The notes below the pieces were generated by a model, which worked only from the letters and a program-made list of their open reading frames with translations, was not told the DNA's origin and ran no database searches. A stretch of 64,000 bases of DNA from an uncultured Prevotellaceae bacterium (lineage in GTDB: Bacteria > Bacteroidota > Bacteroidia > Bacteroidales > Bacteroidaceae): NCBI GenBank assembly GCA_900318795.1, contig ONLU01000003.1, forward strand, positions 50,186-114,185. The letters are read 5' to 3'. Positions 9,253 to 18,511 of this stretch are shown piece after piece. Position numbers and translations under genes: made by a program. Position 1 is the stretch's first letter; each line of letters begins with the position of its first letter.

Positions 9253-9924
9253 TTATTTTTCTCTCATATAAGTAATCTCATAGTAGCAGGGGTAAACGCT
9301 GGAAGAGGCGTCGGCCGTACCTTGAGAGTGTGGAACGATAAGTCGGACCTGGGCTATTTCGTCGTTCTCGTTCTCCGGGCGCCCTATATAGACATAGTTC
9401 AGCGGAACCAACCAGCCTGAAGGAACGGACGAAGACGAGGGATGGCGCATCAGCATCACGCCTTCCATAAAGGAGGCCGTAATGGTGGTTCCGGTACGGG
9501 TGACATTCATCTTGTCCACATACTGTGAACCGTCGACCCATCCCTGCAACGTTGAGTTGTAGAACCAAAAGGACGCCTTGTTGCTTGCAAGCAGCGAGTC
9601 TGCCAGAATGTTGTATTCCTCAAAACGGCAGAGAATATTGACTGCCTTGTTGGCTTCCAGCTTGTCGCCACAGCCTTGGCGCACAATCTGCATATAGACA
9701 CCTGTACGTTCGAGTTTGACATACTCATTGGCATCGACGTCCGTCTTTTCACCTTGTGCCTTGAACTGGGCTTCGCTGATTACCTTGATTTCTTCTTTTG
9801 CTATATACTGGTCGATGGCAGCACGTTCCTTGGCCTTCTTGTCACCATAGGTCTCATAGTTCTCACAACTGGTCACGAACAATACTGTTGCCAACACCAA
9901 TAGCGGAAAAATCAGTTTCTTCAT
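9253..9924 (-). CDS. DUF4827 family lipoprotein
   Basis: The 223-residue product starts with a type II signal (lipobox FVTSC, C20) and is anchored in an envelope membrane. The sequence fits DUF4827, a Bacteroidales family without a known activity. Around residues 70-215 it has the beta-rich layout of FKBP-like peptidyl-prolyl isomerases (EANKAVNILCRFEEYN, a small-loop region, then VRLIVPHSQG and a C-terminal YYEITYM strand). That resemblance is my own reading and is tentative. It sits directly before glmM (14 nt) and has its own -7 box 26 nt upstream. Confidence 0.8.
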   Translation of the reverse strand: MKKLIFPLLVLATVLFVTSCENYETYGDKKAKERAAIDQYIAKEEIKVISEAQFKAQGEKTDVDANEYVKLERTGVYMQIVRQGCGDKLEANKAVNILCRFEEYNILADSLLASNKASFWFYNSTLQGWVDGSQYVDKMNVTRTGTTITASFMEGVMLMRHPSSSSVPSGWLVPLNYVYIGRPENENDEIAQVRLIVPHSQGTADASSSVYPCYYEITYMREK

Positions 9925-9949
9925 CTTCTATCTTGTCTTAAATCGGCTG

Positions 9950-9957
9950 CAAAGGTA
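9950..9957 (-). promoter_or_regulatory. Bacteroidetes -7 box for the DUF4827-glmM pair
   Basis: CAAAGGTA on the plus strand reads TACCTTTG on the minus strand, 25 nt before the lipoprotein ATG. No clear -33 TTTG is seen. Confidence 0.55.
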
Positions 9958-10042
9958 CGATTTTTAAGTGAAATGTGAAATGTGTAGAGTGAAGAATTTG
10001 CTCCCACTACACATTAATTAACTATTCCCGTACCGCTATGCC

Positions 10043-11077
10043 CTACACCAACTGCCCCTCGAAAGCATCGAGTGCCTTCTCCACAGCTTTAACAGCATCG
10101 TCTATCGTTCCGTTGATGCGTCCTCCAGAGGCGTTCAGATGACCGCCGCCATTGAAGAAGCGAGCTGCTACCTCGTTGCAAGGGAAGTCGTCAACAGAAC
10201 GTAACGACACCCATACGAGGTTGGGGCGCTCGGTATCTTCGCGCAACGATATGCTCAGCTTCAAGCCCTTGATCTGCAACGGCATGTTGACCAGCCCCTC
10301 GGAATCGCCCCTCACGAAATGGAACTGCTTCAGGTCTGCCCGGGTTAGCGTGTAGTAGGCAGCATGGCGTTTCTCATCGACCACAAGCCGGTTGCACAAC
10401 ACGTGTCCCACCATTCGTAGACGGTGCTCCGAATAGTTATGGTATACGTTTCTGAAGATTTTGTCCTTATTGATGCGCTTGGTCAGTAGTTGACTGATGA
10501 TGAAGAAGATGTCGGGATCGTTTGAATTAAACGTAAACCCGCCCGTGTCAGTCATCATACCCGTATAGACAGGAACAGCGTAGTGCTTGCCCAACTGGTC
10601 GAACAGGCCCAACTGCCACACTATGCGGAACACCAGTTCACAGGTACTCGACATGTGAGACTGAGAGAAACTCAGCACGGCATCCACATCAGGGTCCAAG
10701 TGGTGGTCTATAAGTACCTTCCGGGCTGGCGATTCAACCAGCGGGGACTCCATATCGCCAGTACGCGACAATGTGTTGAAGTCAAGACAGAATACCATAT
10801 CGGCAATCTTCAGCACCGTGTCCACATAGTCCTTGCGCTTGTCGTAGCGGACTATCTTATCCGTATTCGGCATCCATTGCAGGTAGTCGGGATACTGGTC
10901 GGGAGCCACCAGCAACGGTTCCTTGCCACATTGCCGCAACACCTCGCCCCAACCTAACAGCGAGCCGATGGCATCGCCGTCTGGATTGGTGTGACACACA
11001 ACCACAATGGTCTCTGCGTTATCAATGAGGGAGCGCAACTGTGTGCACTCCCCATCTGTCATGATATTTTCCAGCAT
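10043..11077 (-). CDS. DHH-family phosphoesterase, NrnA-like
   Basis: DHH/DHHA1 proteins of this size (344 residues) are oligoribonucleases that degrade nano-RNA, cyclic-dinucleotide products or pAp, using two manganese ions. The metal-binding motifs are in order: HTNPDGDAIGS (29-39), LDFNT (D99), DHH (124-126) and a further aspartate in the MMTDTGGF segment. The C-terminal DHHA1 substrate clamp ends in FFNGGGHLNASGG. All residues expected for activity appear present. Two in-frame starts exist (MLEN at 11077 and MTDG five codons later). An A-rich repeat lies right before the first. The nucleotidyltransferase gene is 37 nt upstream on the same strand. Confidence 0.9.
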   Translation of the reverse strand: MLENIMTDGECTQLRSLIDNAETIVVVCHTNPDGDAIGSLLGWGEVLRQCGKEPLLVAPDQYPDYLQWMPNTDKIVRYDKRKDYVDTVLKIADMVFCLDFNTLSRTGDMESPLVESPARKVLIDHHLDPDVDAVLSFSQSHMSSTCELVFRIVWQLGLFDQLGKHYAVPVYTGMMTDTGGFTFNSNDPDIFFIISQLLTKRINKDKIFRNVYHNYSEHRLRMVGHVLCNRLVVDEKRHAAYYTLTRADLKQFHFVRGDSEGLVNMPLQIKGLKLSISLREDTERPNLVWVSLRSVDDFPCNEVAARFFNGGGHLNASGGRINGTIDDAVKAVEKALDAFEGQLV

Positions 11078-11082
11078 GGAAC

Positions 11083-11110
11083 TTTTACCTTTTTACTTTT
11101 TTACCTTTTT
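11083..11110 (-). repeat. A-rich GGT/GT repeat before the DHH gene
   Basis: On the minus strand the element reads GGT-A6-GT-A5-GGT-A4 with an A5 lead. It ends 5 nt before the ATG of the DHH phosphoesterase. A 26-nt identical copy lies at 21304-21329, also just before a start codon. Confidence 0.85.
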
Positions 11111-11114
11111 CACC

Positions 11115-12026
11115 TTAAAAAAGCTTGTTGGGATAAACGCCCTCGTCTACCAGTTTCTGTATGCGCTCCACCGTAGCCTCACGATCGGCAGCGTAGGTTA
11201 CGCCAAACCACTTAGACGTTGTGTCCAGCACCTCGCAGGTGGCTGTACCGTCGTTGATCAACTTGTTAACCATCAGCGGAATGAAGAACTCTGCCTTCAG
11301 ATTCTCCATGTTCTTCGGGTCAGAGAGAAACTCCTTGAAGTAGGCTTCTGAATACTCGAAATAGTCGGGTGTGAAGCCCCACATGTTCATCGAAACGGGC
11401 ACATTCTCCTCCAATGGCTGCCACTCGCCCTGCTCGTCCTTGTACTTGATGATACCGTCCATGCGGAGAATCTCAGTACACTCTACGACGTCTGTCAGAT
11501 GACGCTTGTCGTTATAGGCGCACACACCACGGGCCACAGAACCATTCTCCGACAGGGTGTTGCACACACGGAATCCCACCATGGCATACTTGTTCCTGGT
11601 ACCCTCGGGCAGATTGCTCAGGTATTTGCCTATCTGCATGAAAGCATCACGTCCGTAGAAGTCGTCACAGTTGATGACGCAGAACGGTTCCTTGATGACG
11701 TCCTTACCCATCAGCACGGCGTGGTTGGTACCCCACGGCTTCTGACGGCCCTCAGGAACCTTGAACCCCTCGGGGAGTGCGTCCAGCCCCTGGAAGCACA
11801 GTTCACAGGGTATCTTGTCCTCATATTTGGCAAGTATCTGTGTACGGAACTGCTCCTCGAAATCTTTACGGATAACCCATACTATCTTGCCGAATCCTGC
11901 CTGGATGGCGTCATAGATGCTATAATCCATAATGGTCTCACCGTTGGGACCCAGCCCGTCAAGCTGCTTCAGGCCGCCATAACGGCTACCCATGCCTGCT
12001 GCTAAAAGAAATAATGTCGGTTTCAT
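11115..12026 (-). CDS. Sugar-nucleotidyltransferase family protein
   Basis: The 303-residue product has a GT-A-type nucleotidyltransferase fold. The nucleotide-binding loop is LLAAGMGSRYGGLKQL at residues 7-22. The metal-binding segment FCVINCDDFYGRDAF follows in mid-chain. It differs from RfbA and GalU in the first loop (GMGSRYGG rather than GxGTRLxPxT), so the sugar cannot be named. In other Bacteroidetes such proteins lie near sugar or choline kinases, which are not seen here. The gene precedes the DHH phosphoesterase by 37 nt and has its own -7 box at 12064-12071. Confidence 0.85.
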   Translation of the reverse strand: MKPTLFLLAAGMGSRYGGLKQLDGLGPNGETIMDYSIYDAIQAGFGKIVWVIRKDFEEQFRTQILAKYEDKIPCELCFQGLDALPEGFKVPEGRQKPWGTNHAVLMGKDVIKEPFCVINCDDFYGRDAFMQIGKYLSNLPEGTRNKYAMVGFRVCNTLSENGSVARGVCAYNDKRHLTDVVECTEILRMDGIIKYKDEQGEWQPLEENVPVSMNMWGFTPDYFEYSEAYFKEFLSDPKNMENLKAEFFIPLMVNKLINDGTATCEVLDTTSKWFGVTYAADREATVERIQKLVDEGVYPNKLF

Positions 12027-12063
12027 ATTCGTATCTTTTTAGTGTTAAATCATATACTACTTG

Positions 12064-12071
12064 CAAAAGTA
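12064..12071 (-). promoter_or_regulatory. Bacteroidetes -7 box for the nucleotidyltransferase
   Basis: CAAAAGTA on the plus strand reads TACTTTTG on the minus strand, 37 nt before the ATG at 12026. It sits between the ATPase stop and this start, so the two genes are probably separate units. Confidence 0.5.
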
Positions 12072-12110
12072 CAAAATATCTATGAACTTTGGACCATGTG
12101 TTATGAACTA

Positions 12111-14099
12111 TTAACACTTCAGGGTTCTCATGGCGTTCAGAACGGCCAGCACCGTCACACCCACATCGGCAAACACAGCCATCCACATCGTTGCCAATCC
12201 AGCAACCGCCAACAGCAGTACCGCCACCTTGACACCAATGGCGAGCCACACGTTCTGACGGGCAATGCCCAGCGTACGGCGGGCTATACGGATGGCGACA
12301 GCTATCTTCGACGGTTTGTCGTCCATCAGCACCACGTCAGCAGCCTCTATGGCGGCATCGCTGCCCAAGCCGCCCATGGCAATGCCCACATCGGCACGAG
12401 CCAACACGGGTGCATCGTTCACACCATCACCCACAAAAGCAACATGGGCGGACTGAGCCGTAAACTCTTCCATATACCGTACCTTGTCAGCAGGCAACAG
12501 TTCGGCGTGATACTCGTCCAAATGCAGTTGGTCAGCAACATGGGCAGCTACCTCCTGACGGTCGCCTGTCAGCATCACCGTACGCTCCACCCCCAACGCA
12601 GCCAACTGGCTGATGGCATCAGCGCTGTCCTCCTTCACCTTGTCGCTGATGACAATATGACCGGCATAGCGACCGTCGATAGCCACATGGATGATGGTTC
12701 CCACATGGTGGCAATCGTGCCAACGAGCTCCGACGGCATCCATCATCTTCGTATTGCCGACGCACACCAACTGATGACCGACACGGGCCTTGACGCCCTG
12801 TCCTGCCACCTCCTCCACGTCCGAAACACGGCATCCGTCAGTAGCCTCGTCGGGAAAAGCGTCGCGCAGGGCGGCTCCGATGGGATGCGTCGAGAAATGT
12901 TCCACATGAGCGGCCAAGTGCAACAACTGGTGCTCGTCAAACTCGTCGGGATGTACCGCCTCTACAGCAAACTGCCCGTGAGTCAGCGTTCCCGTCTTGT
13001 CAAACACCAAGGTCTGCACCCCAGAGAGCACGTCCATATAGTTGGCTCCCTTGATAAGAATTCCCTTTCGCGAGGCTCCGCCTATGCCTCCGAAGAAGGT
13101 CAGCGGCACACTGAGCACCAAGGCACAGGGACACGACACCACCAAGAAAAGCAAGGCACGATAAAGCCAGGTCGGAAAAGTGCCAAGGAAGGTGGCTTGA
13201 GCGGTAAGTGACACGAACAGGGACGGAACGACAGCCAAGGCTACGGCGGAAAAGACCACGATGGGTGTATAGACACGGGCAAAACGGGTAATAAAAGTCT
13301 CGCTCTTCGACTTATGCTCGCCGGCATGCTCCACAAGACTGATAATCTTCGACACCGTGCTCTCGCCAAAAGACTTCGTGGTACGCACCCGGATGACTCC
13401 CGACTGGTTGATACAACCCGACACTACCTCGTCGCCCGTCTGTACTTCCCGGGGCATCGTCTCACCTGTCAGAGCAACTGTGTTCAGCGTCGTGATGCCT
13501 TCTACCACCACGCCGTCCAACGGAATTTTCTCGCCTGGTCGTACGACAACAAACGAACCTATGGCCACTGTTTCGGGACTGACATCCTTCAAGGTGTCTT
13601 CACTACCCTCTTGCACGACGTGTGCCACATCTGGACGGATATCCATCAGGTGTGCAATGCTCTCACGGCTCTTGCCCTCGGCATAGCCCTCGAACAGTTC
13701 GCCAACCTGGAAAAACAGCATGACAAACACGGCCTCAGGGAACTCCGTCTCTGCTCCGGGCAGGAAGCCGATAGCCAAGGCTCCAATGGTAGCCACCGAC
13801 ATCAGCAGATGCTCGTTGAAGGGCTCTCCTTCTGCTATACCCTCCACCGCTTCCTTCAGGGTATCATAACCTATTATTAAATAAGGTACGAGGTAAACCA
13901 ACAGCAATTGCCATGTTGGCAGTTCCCAATGATGCTCCACCCATACTGCTGCCACCAGCAATACGACGGTCACGCCAATCTTCCACAGCAAACTCTTGCC
14001 TCCCTCCTCATGGTGATGGTGTTCATGATGGTGCCCTTGGTGGTATTCATGCTCACAACCACAATGTCCATGATGATGATGTTCACAATGATGTCCCAT
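12111..14099 (-). CDS. Heavy-metal-exporting P1B-type ATPase with His-rich N-terminus
   Basis: The 662-residue pump expels a soft or transition metal such as zinc, cadmium or cobalt across the inner membrane at the cost of ATP. The membrane motif is CPC (C323-P-C325). The phosphorylation site is DKTGTLT with D367. The nucleotide-domain motif HPIGAA and the hinge GDGVNDAP are present. The usual N-terminal HMA domain with GMxCxxC is missing. Instead the first 36 residues contain 16 histidines and 3 cysteines. CPC with HP points to the zinc/cadmium/lead subgroup, but the metal is inferred. No metal-sensing regulator lies next to it. Confidence 0.93.
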   Translation of the reverse strand: MGHHCEHHHHGHCGCEHEYHQGHHHEHHHHEEGGKSLLWKIGVTVVLLVAAVWVEHHWELPTWQLLLVYLVPYLIIGYDTLKEAVEGIAEGEPFNEHLLMSVATIGALAIGFLPGAETEFPEAVFVMLFFQVGELFEGYAEGKSRESIAHLMDIRPDVAHVVQEGSEDTLKDVSPETVAIGSFVVVRPGEKIPLDGVVVEGITTLNTVALTGETMPREVQTGDEVVSGCINQSGVIRVRTTKSFGESTVSKIISLVEHAGEHKSKSETFITRFARVYTPIVVFSAVALAVVPSLFVSLTAQATFLGTFPTWLYRALLFLVVSCPCALVLSVPLTFFGGIGGASRKGILIKGANYMDVLSGVQTLVFDKTGTLTHGQFAVEAVHPDEFDEHQLLHLAAHVEHFSTHPIGAALRDAFPDEATDGCRVSDVEEVAGQGVKARVGHQLVCVGNTKMMDAVGARWHDCHHVGTIIHVAIDGRYAGHIVISDKVKEDSADAISQLAALGVERTVMLTGDRQEVAAHVADQLHLDEYHAELLPADKVRYMEEFTAQSAHVAFVGDGVNDAPVLARADVGIAMGGLGSDAAIEAADVVLMDDKPSKIAVAIRIARRTLGIARQNVWLAIGVKVAVLLLAVAGLATMWMAVFADVGVTVLAVLNAMRTLKC

Positions 14100-14133
14100 A
14101 GTCTATTGATTTGAATGTTTCGTTTTCTGGGTG

Positions 14134-14141
14134 CAAAGTTA
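14134..14141 (-). promoter_or_regulatory. Bacteroidetes -7 box for the metal ATPase
   Basis: CAAAGTTA reads TAACTTTG on the minus strand, 34 nt before the ATG at 14099. Nothing resembling a metal-regulator operator stands out nearby. Confidence 0.5.
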
Positions 14142-14181
14142 CATCATTTGTCTTGCAACTCGGTTGCAAAGGGCACAACAA

Positions 14182-14238
14182 CCCTATCAAAACAATGCCC
14201 CGCCCTTATTTGTTAATAAAGGCGAGGTATCAATAGGG
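14182..14238 (-). terminator. Nested hairpin after mutAB
   Basis: An outer CCCTAT/ATAGGG pair (14182-14187 with 14233-14238) encloses an inner imperfect stem (14201-14224, CGCC-TTATT against AATAA-GGCG with one mismatch). It lies just past the mutB stop and before the ATPase promoter. It probably ends the mutAB transcript. Confidence 0.5.
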
Positions 14239-14255
14239 TATCTTCTAACGGGGGA

Positions 14256-16421
14256 TTACTCCTTGTTGAGCAAGATTTTCATCATCTCTACGGCTGCCTT
14301 GGCAACGCTCGTGCCAGGACCGAAGATAGCAGCCACACCTGCCTTGTAGAGGAAGTCGTAGTCCTGGGCAGGAATCACACCACCGGCAATGACCATGATG
14401 TCTTCACGACCCAACTTCTTGAGTTCCTCAATGAGCTGAGGTATCAGCGTCTTGTGACCAGCAGCCAGCGAAGAAGCGCCAACTACGTGAACGTCGTTCT
14501 CAACAGCCTCGCGGGCAGCCTCGGCAGGAGTTTGGAACAACGGTCCCATATCTACGTCAAAGCCACAGTCGGCATAGCCTGTTGCCACTACCTTAGCACC
14601 GCGGTCGTGACCGTCCTGTCCCATCTTGGCTATGAAGATACGGGGACGGCGACCTTCCTGCTTAGCGAACTCGTCTGTCAGCTTGCAAGCCAACTCAAAC
14701 TCGCTGTCGTTCTTTGATTCTGAACTATACACACCTGAAATTGTTCTGATTACTGCTTTATAACGGCCTACGATTTCCTCGCAGGCATCTGAAATCTCAC
14801 CAAGGGTACAACGCAACTGGGCGGCTTTGACAGCCAAGTCGAGCAGGTTGTTCTCTGACTTGCGGCCCTCGTTGAAGTCGCGCACACACTCGGTGATAGC
14901 CTTGAGGGCTGCCTGACAAGCGGCCTCGTCACGGGTTGCACGCACTTGAGCCAGACTCTCCTCCTGCTGTTTGCGTACAGCGGTGTTGTCGACCTCGAGG
15001 ATGTCGATGGGATCCTCGTGTTCCAGACGATACTTGTTAGTACCCACGATGGTCTGTACACCAGAGTCGATACGAGCTTGGGTACGGGCTGCTGCCTCCT
15101 CGATACGCATCTTGGGCAGACCGGTCTCGATGGCCTTGGCCATACCGCCGAGCTTCTCAATCTCTTGGATGTGCTCCCATGCCTTGTGCACCAATTCGTT
15201 GGTCAGGGTCTCCACATAGTAAGAACCTGCCCAAGGGTCTATCTGCTTGCAGACCTTGGTCTCGTTCTGGATATAGATCTGAGTGTTACGGGCAATACGG
15301 GCTGAGAAGTCGGTAGGCAGGGCAATAGCCTCGTCAAGGGCATTGGTGTGCAGCGACTGGGTGTGACCGAGTACGGCAGCCATAGCCTCGATACAGGTAC
15401 GGCCTACGTTGTTGAAGGGGTCCTGCTCGGTGAGCGACCAGCCAGAGGTCTGAGAGTGGGTACGGAGTGCGAGTGACTTGGGGTTCTTGGCTCCAAAGCT
15501 CTTCACAATCTTAGCCCACAGCAGTCGGCCTGCACGCATCTTGGCAATCTCCATGAAGTGGTTCATACCGATGGCCCAGAAGAATGAGAGACGGGGTGCA
15601 AAGGCATCGACATCAATACCGGCATTCACACCTGTACGCAAGTAGTCCATACCGTCGGCAAGGGTGTAGGCCAGTTCAATGTCAGCTGTAGCACCAGCCT
15701 CCTGCATGTGGTAGCCTGAGATAGAGATGCTGTTGAACTTAGGCATCTTCTGTGAGGTGTACTCGAAGATGTCGGCAATAATCTTCATGGAAAATGCAGG
15801 TGGATAGATATAGGTGTTTCGAACCATGAACTCCTTCAGAATATCGTTCTGGATGGTTCCTGCCATCTCCTCAAGCTGAGCACCCTGCTCCAGTCCGGCA
15901 ACGATGTAGAAAGCCAGGATAGGCAGTACGGCACCGTTCATCGTCATAGAGACAGACATCTTGTTCAAGGGGATGCCTGAGAACAGCACTTTCATGTTCT
16001 CTTCGTTACAGATAGACACACCTGCTTTACCCACATCACCCACGACACGGGCATTGTCGGGGTCGTAACCACGGTGTGTCGGCAGGTCAAAGGCTACAGA
16101 CAGTCCTTTCTGACCTGATGCCAAGTTACGACGATAGAATGCATTCGACTCCTCAGCGGTAGAGAATCCGGCATACTGGCGGATAGTCCACGGACGGAAC
16201 GGATACATCATGGAGTACGGACCACGAAGGTAAGGGGGAATACCTGCCGTAAAGTCGAGGTGTTCCATGCCTTCCAGGTCTTCTTTGGTATATACAGGAC
16301 GGACTTCAATGTGCTCAGGAGTCTTCCAGTTAGGCACGATGTTGTTCTCCTTCAGCCAGGCAGCACCATCAGTCTGGTGAATACCGGCGTAGATATCGAT
16401 ATCTTTAAAATTCTTTCTCAT
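14256..16421 (-). CDS. mutB: Methylmalonyl-CoA mutase, large (catalytic) subunit
   Basis: This adenosylcobalamin-dependent enzyme interconverts succinyl-CoA and methylmalonyl-CoA on the succinate-to-propionate route. The 721-residue product has the N-terminal (beta/alpha)8 barrel and a C-terminal B12-binding domain. The latter carries DGHDRG with the cobalt-ligating H605, then the GGVIPAQDY loop. Substrate-pocket segments such as [18 protein letters not shown] are present near residue 75. It follows mutA with a 3-nt gap and is clearly in one operon with it. The epimerase gene is not in the window. A nested hairpin lies downstream. Confidence 0.97.
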   Translation of the reverse strand: MRKNFKDIDIYAGIHQTDGAAWLKENNIVPNWKTPEHIEVRPVYTKEDLEGMEHLDFTAGIPPYLRGPYSMMYPFRPWTIRQYAGFSTAEESNAFYRRNLASGQKGLSVAFDLPTHRGYDPDNARVVGDVGKAGVSICNEENMKVLFSGIPLNKMSVSMTMNGAVLPILAFYIVAGLEQGAQLEEMAGTIQNDILKEFMVRNTYIYPPAFSMKIIADIFEYTSQKMPKFNSISISGYHMQEAGATADIELAYTLADGMDYLRTGVNAGIDVDAFAPRLSFFWAIGMNHFMEIAKMRAGRLLWAKIVKSFGAKNPKSLALRTHSQTSGWSLTEQDPFNNVGRTCIEAMAAVLGHTQSLHTNALDEAIALPTDFSARIARNTQIYIQNETKVCKQIDPWAGSYYVETLTNELVHKAWEHIQEIEKLGGMAKAIETGLPKMRIEEAAARTQARIDSGVQTIVGTNKYRLEHEDPIDILEVDNTAVRKQQEESLAQVRATRDEAACQAALKAITECVRDFNEGRKSENNLLDLAVKAAQLRCTLGEISDACEEIVGRYKAVIRTISGVYSSESKNDSEFELACKLTDEFAKQEGRRPRIFIAKMGQDGHDRGAKVVATGYADCGFDVDMGPLFQTPAEAAREAVENDVHVVGASSLAAGHKTLIPQLIEELKKLGREDIMVIAGGVIPAQDYDFLYKAGVAAIFGPGTSVAKAAVEMMKILLNKE

Positions 16422-16424
16422 AGC

Positions 16425-18278
16425 TTAAATGCCTAACTTTTGATTATACTCTTTCAGGGTTTCCAAAACGTTACACTTCACATGGATGAAGTTCTCGATG
16501 CCGGCAGCCTTCAGGTCCTCCATGCAAGCAGGAGCACCGGCAACCACGAACATAGCACGTCCGTTCAGATACTTGAAGGCGGGAATAGCATATTCTGCAT
16601 ACTCATCATCGCTTGAGCAGATGACTACGATGTCGGCCTTGGCCTCCAAAGCAGCATCCACACCCTCCTCTACTGTCTTGAAGCCAAGATTGTCGACGAC
16701 CTTATAACCAGCACAGGCAAGGAAATTACAAGAGAACTGGGCACGAGCCTGACGCATAGCCAGATTGCCAATGGTCAGCATAAATGCCGTAGGCACCTTG
16801 GCGGCTTTCTCTGTAGTCAGACGAAGGGTCTCGAAATCGGATGCCAGTCTGCTGGCTTTCAGTGCGGGCACATCAGCATCGCCGGTGTGTGTAGCGCAAC
16901 AACAGTCGCAAGCCAAGGGTTGCTTGCCCTCGCTCTTCTCGGTGAAATTGGGGAACTGGTTGGTACCCAACAGGAACTCCTTGCGCTTGGCGGCGTCGCC
17001 GTGACGCTTCACGTTCGTGGCGTTGATATCTTCTTGTACAGTGCCTTTCTTCACGGCCTCGAGGAATCCGCCTTCCTCTTCCACCTTCAGGAATATCTTC
17101 CAAGCCTCCTGTGCCAAAGCATCGGTAAGGTGCTCGATATAATAGGAACCGGCAGACGCATCAACAATGCGGTCAAAGTGTGCTTCCTCCTTAATCAGCA
17201 GCTGCTGATTGCGGGCGATACGCTCGCTGAAGTCTGTCGGCTTCTCGTAGGGTGCATCAAACGGTGTGACAACCATTGAGTGAACGCCTCCGAGGGCAGC
17301 ACTCATCGCCTCTGTCTGAGAACGCAGCAAGTTGACATAAGAATCGAATACGGTCTGGTTATAGGTCGATGTCGAAGCGTTGATAATCATCTTGCAGGCA
17401 CAGTCGCACTTCGGTTCATACTGCTTGACAATCTGTGCCCACAGCAAACGGGCGGCACGGAACTTCGCAATCTCCATAAAGTAGTTCTCGCTGACGCCCA
17501 TGTAGAACTTGATCTTCTTTGCGGCAAGGTCAACGTCTACGCCGGCATCGGTGAGCTGCTGCAGGTACTCGTTACCCCAGGCAAGGGCGTAACCCAATTC
17601 CTGTACGATGTAAGCGCCGCTGTTATTCAACAGATCGCTGTGCACCATCACGCAACGAAGGTTAGGATAGTCCTTCAACTTTTCCACAAGCTTAGGCATA
17701 TCTGCCAGGAGGAAGGTGCTGTCCTTACCCTTCATCAGCATACGCTCGATGGGATCGAAGCCTATGCCACCCACAATCTTCTCCTTGTCGTAACCCTTCT
17801 GCTCGAAGTAGGCCACCAGCAGGTCGGCCAGTTGTAGGGCGTGGCGCAGGCACGCGCGATAACTCACCTCTACGATGTCGAGGCGAATGTCTTTGAGCAG
17901 CGTCTCGATAAACTCGGCGCTAAGTTCTGCATGACCAAGTTTGAATCCGATGCTGTCCACACCCTTGTTCAGGATGTCAAGAGCCTTCTTGTTGGCCTCT
18001 GCAGGGTCGTTCACAACGATATTCTGACGCACATACCATTCATTCGAGTCTTTCTTGTTGCCACGAACGAACGGAAACTCACCTGGCAAAGCGTCAGGTG
18101 TCTTCAGATTCGCCAGGTCTTCCCGACGATAGAAAGGCTGCACATTGAACCCTTCGTTGGTTCTCCATACGAGTCGCTTCTGGAAGTCGGCCCCTTTCAG
18201 GTCCACTTCAATTTTGTCCAGCCACTCTTGAGTGGTAGGAGCCTGGAACTCGCTGAAGAGCTTCTCTTTGTTTTCCAT
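16425..18278 (-). CDS. mutA: Methylmalonyl-CoA mutase, small subunit
   Basis: The 617-residue partner of MutB has the same barrel and a B12-type domain, but no DxHxxG motif (VVICSSDDEYAEYAIP lies near the matching place). It does not bind cobalamin in the known heterodimers and stabilises the complex. The frame is open to an ATG at 18347, but that lies upstream of a TACCTTTG -7 box on the minus strand (18336-18343). The ATG at 18278 (MENKEKLFSEF) is therefore chosen. An unusual cysteine cluster (ACDCCCATHTGD) is inserted in the linker between the two domains. Confidence 0.95.
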   Translation of the reverse strand: MENKEKLFSEFQAPTTQEWLDKIEVDLKGADFQKRLVWRTNEGFNVQPFYRREDLANLKTPDALPGEFPFVRGNKKDSNEWYVRQNIVVNDPAEANKKALDILNKGVDSIGFKLGHAELSAEFIETLLKDIRLDIVEVSYRACLRHALQLADLLVAYFEQKGYDKEKIVGGIGFDPIERMLMKGKDSTFLLADMPKLVEKLKDYPNLRCVMVHSDLLNNSGAYIVQELGYALAWGNEYLQQLTDAGVDVDLAAKKIKFYMGVSENYFMEIAKFRAARLLWAQIVKQYEPKCDCACKMIINASTSTYNQTVFDSYVNLLRSQTEAMSAALGGVHSMVVTPFDAPYEKPTDFSERIARNQQLLIKEEAHFDRIVDASAGSYYIEHLTDALAQEAWKIFLKVEEEGGFLEAVKKGTVQEDINATNVKRHGDAAKRKEFLLGTNQFPNFTEKSEGKQPLACDCCCATHTGDADVPALKASRLASDFETLRLTTEKAAKVPTAFMLTIGNLAMRQARAQFSCNFLACAGYKVVDNLGFKTVEEGVDAALEAKADIVVICSSDDEYAEYAIPAFKYLNGRAMFVVAGAPACMEDLKAAGIENFIHVKCNVLETLKEYNQKLGI

Positions 18279-18335
18279 AAAATTAAAATAAACGTTTGTA
18301 TTATTATATAAGTAATGTTTTAGCGTTACAACCTG

Positions 18336-18343
18336 CAAAGGTA
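18336..18343 (-). promoter_or_regulatory. Bacteroidetes -7 box for mutAB
   Basis: CAAAGGTA reads TACCTTTG on the minus strand, giving a leader of roughly 50 nt before mutA. The 233-nt divergent gap also holds a separated inverted repeat ATGCATC (18391-18397) and GATGCAT (18454-18460). No cobalamin riboswitch core is visible. Confidence 0.55.
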
Positions 18344-18479
18344 ACAAATATTTCTGAACCGACGAAGATTTTAATAAATATTTTATGTTTATGCATCTGA
18401 TATGGGCTTAAGAAGTGTGAAATAAATAAAAAGCGCGAAAATAGTTGCACAAAGATGCATGAATTGAGCAAGAATTTCG

Positions 18480-18487
18480 TAATTTTG
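18480..18487 (+). promoter_or_regulatory. Bacteroidetes -7 box for the carrier-decarboxylase operon
   Basis: TAATTTTG matches TAnnTTTG, 24 nt before the ATG at 18512. Its position rules out the ATG at 18455. No TTTG is seen at the -33 distance. Confidence 0.5.
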
Positions 18488-18511
18488 CAGCCAATTTCGA
18501 CAAATATTATT

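Noticed and set aside
12042-13211. 389-codon open frame on the plus strand opposite the metal ATPase
   Set aside because: It is antisense to the conserved DKTGT and GDGVNDAP regions. Its His-rich product is a by-product of the opposite strand.
18279-18511. Possible cobalamin riboswitch before the B12-dependent mutase genes
   Set aside because: The AT-rich 233 nt show no B12-box core or long conserved stem set, and the leader of mutA is only about 50 nt.
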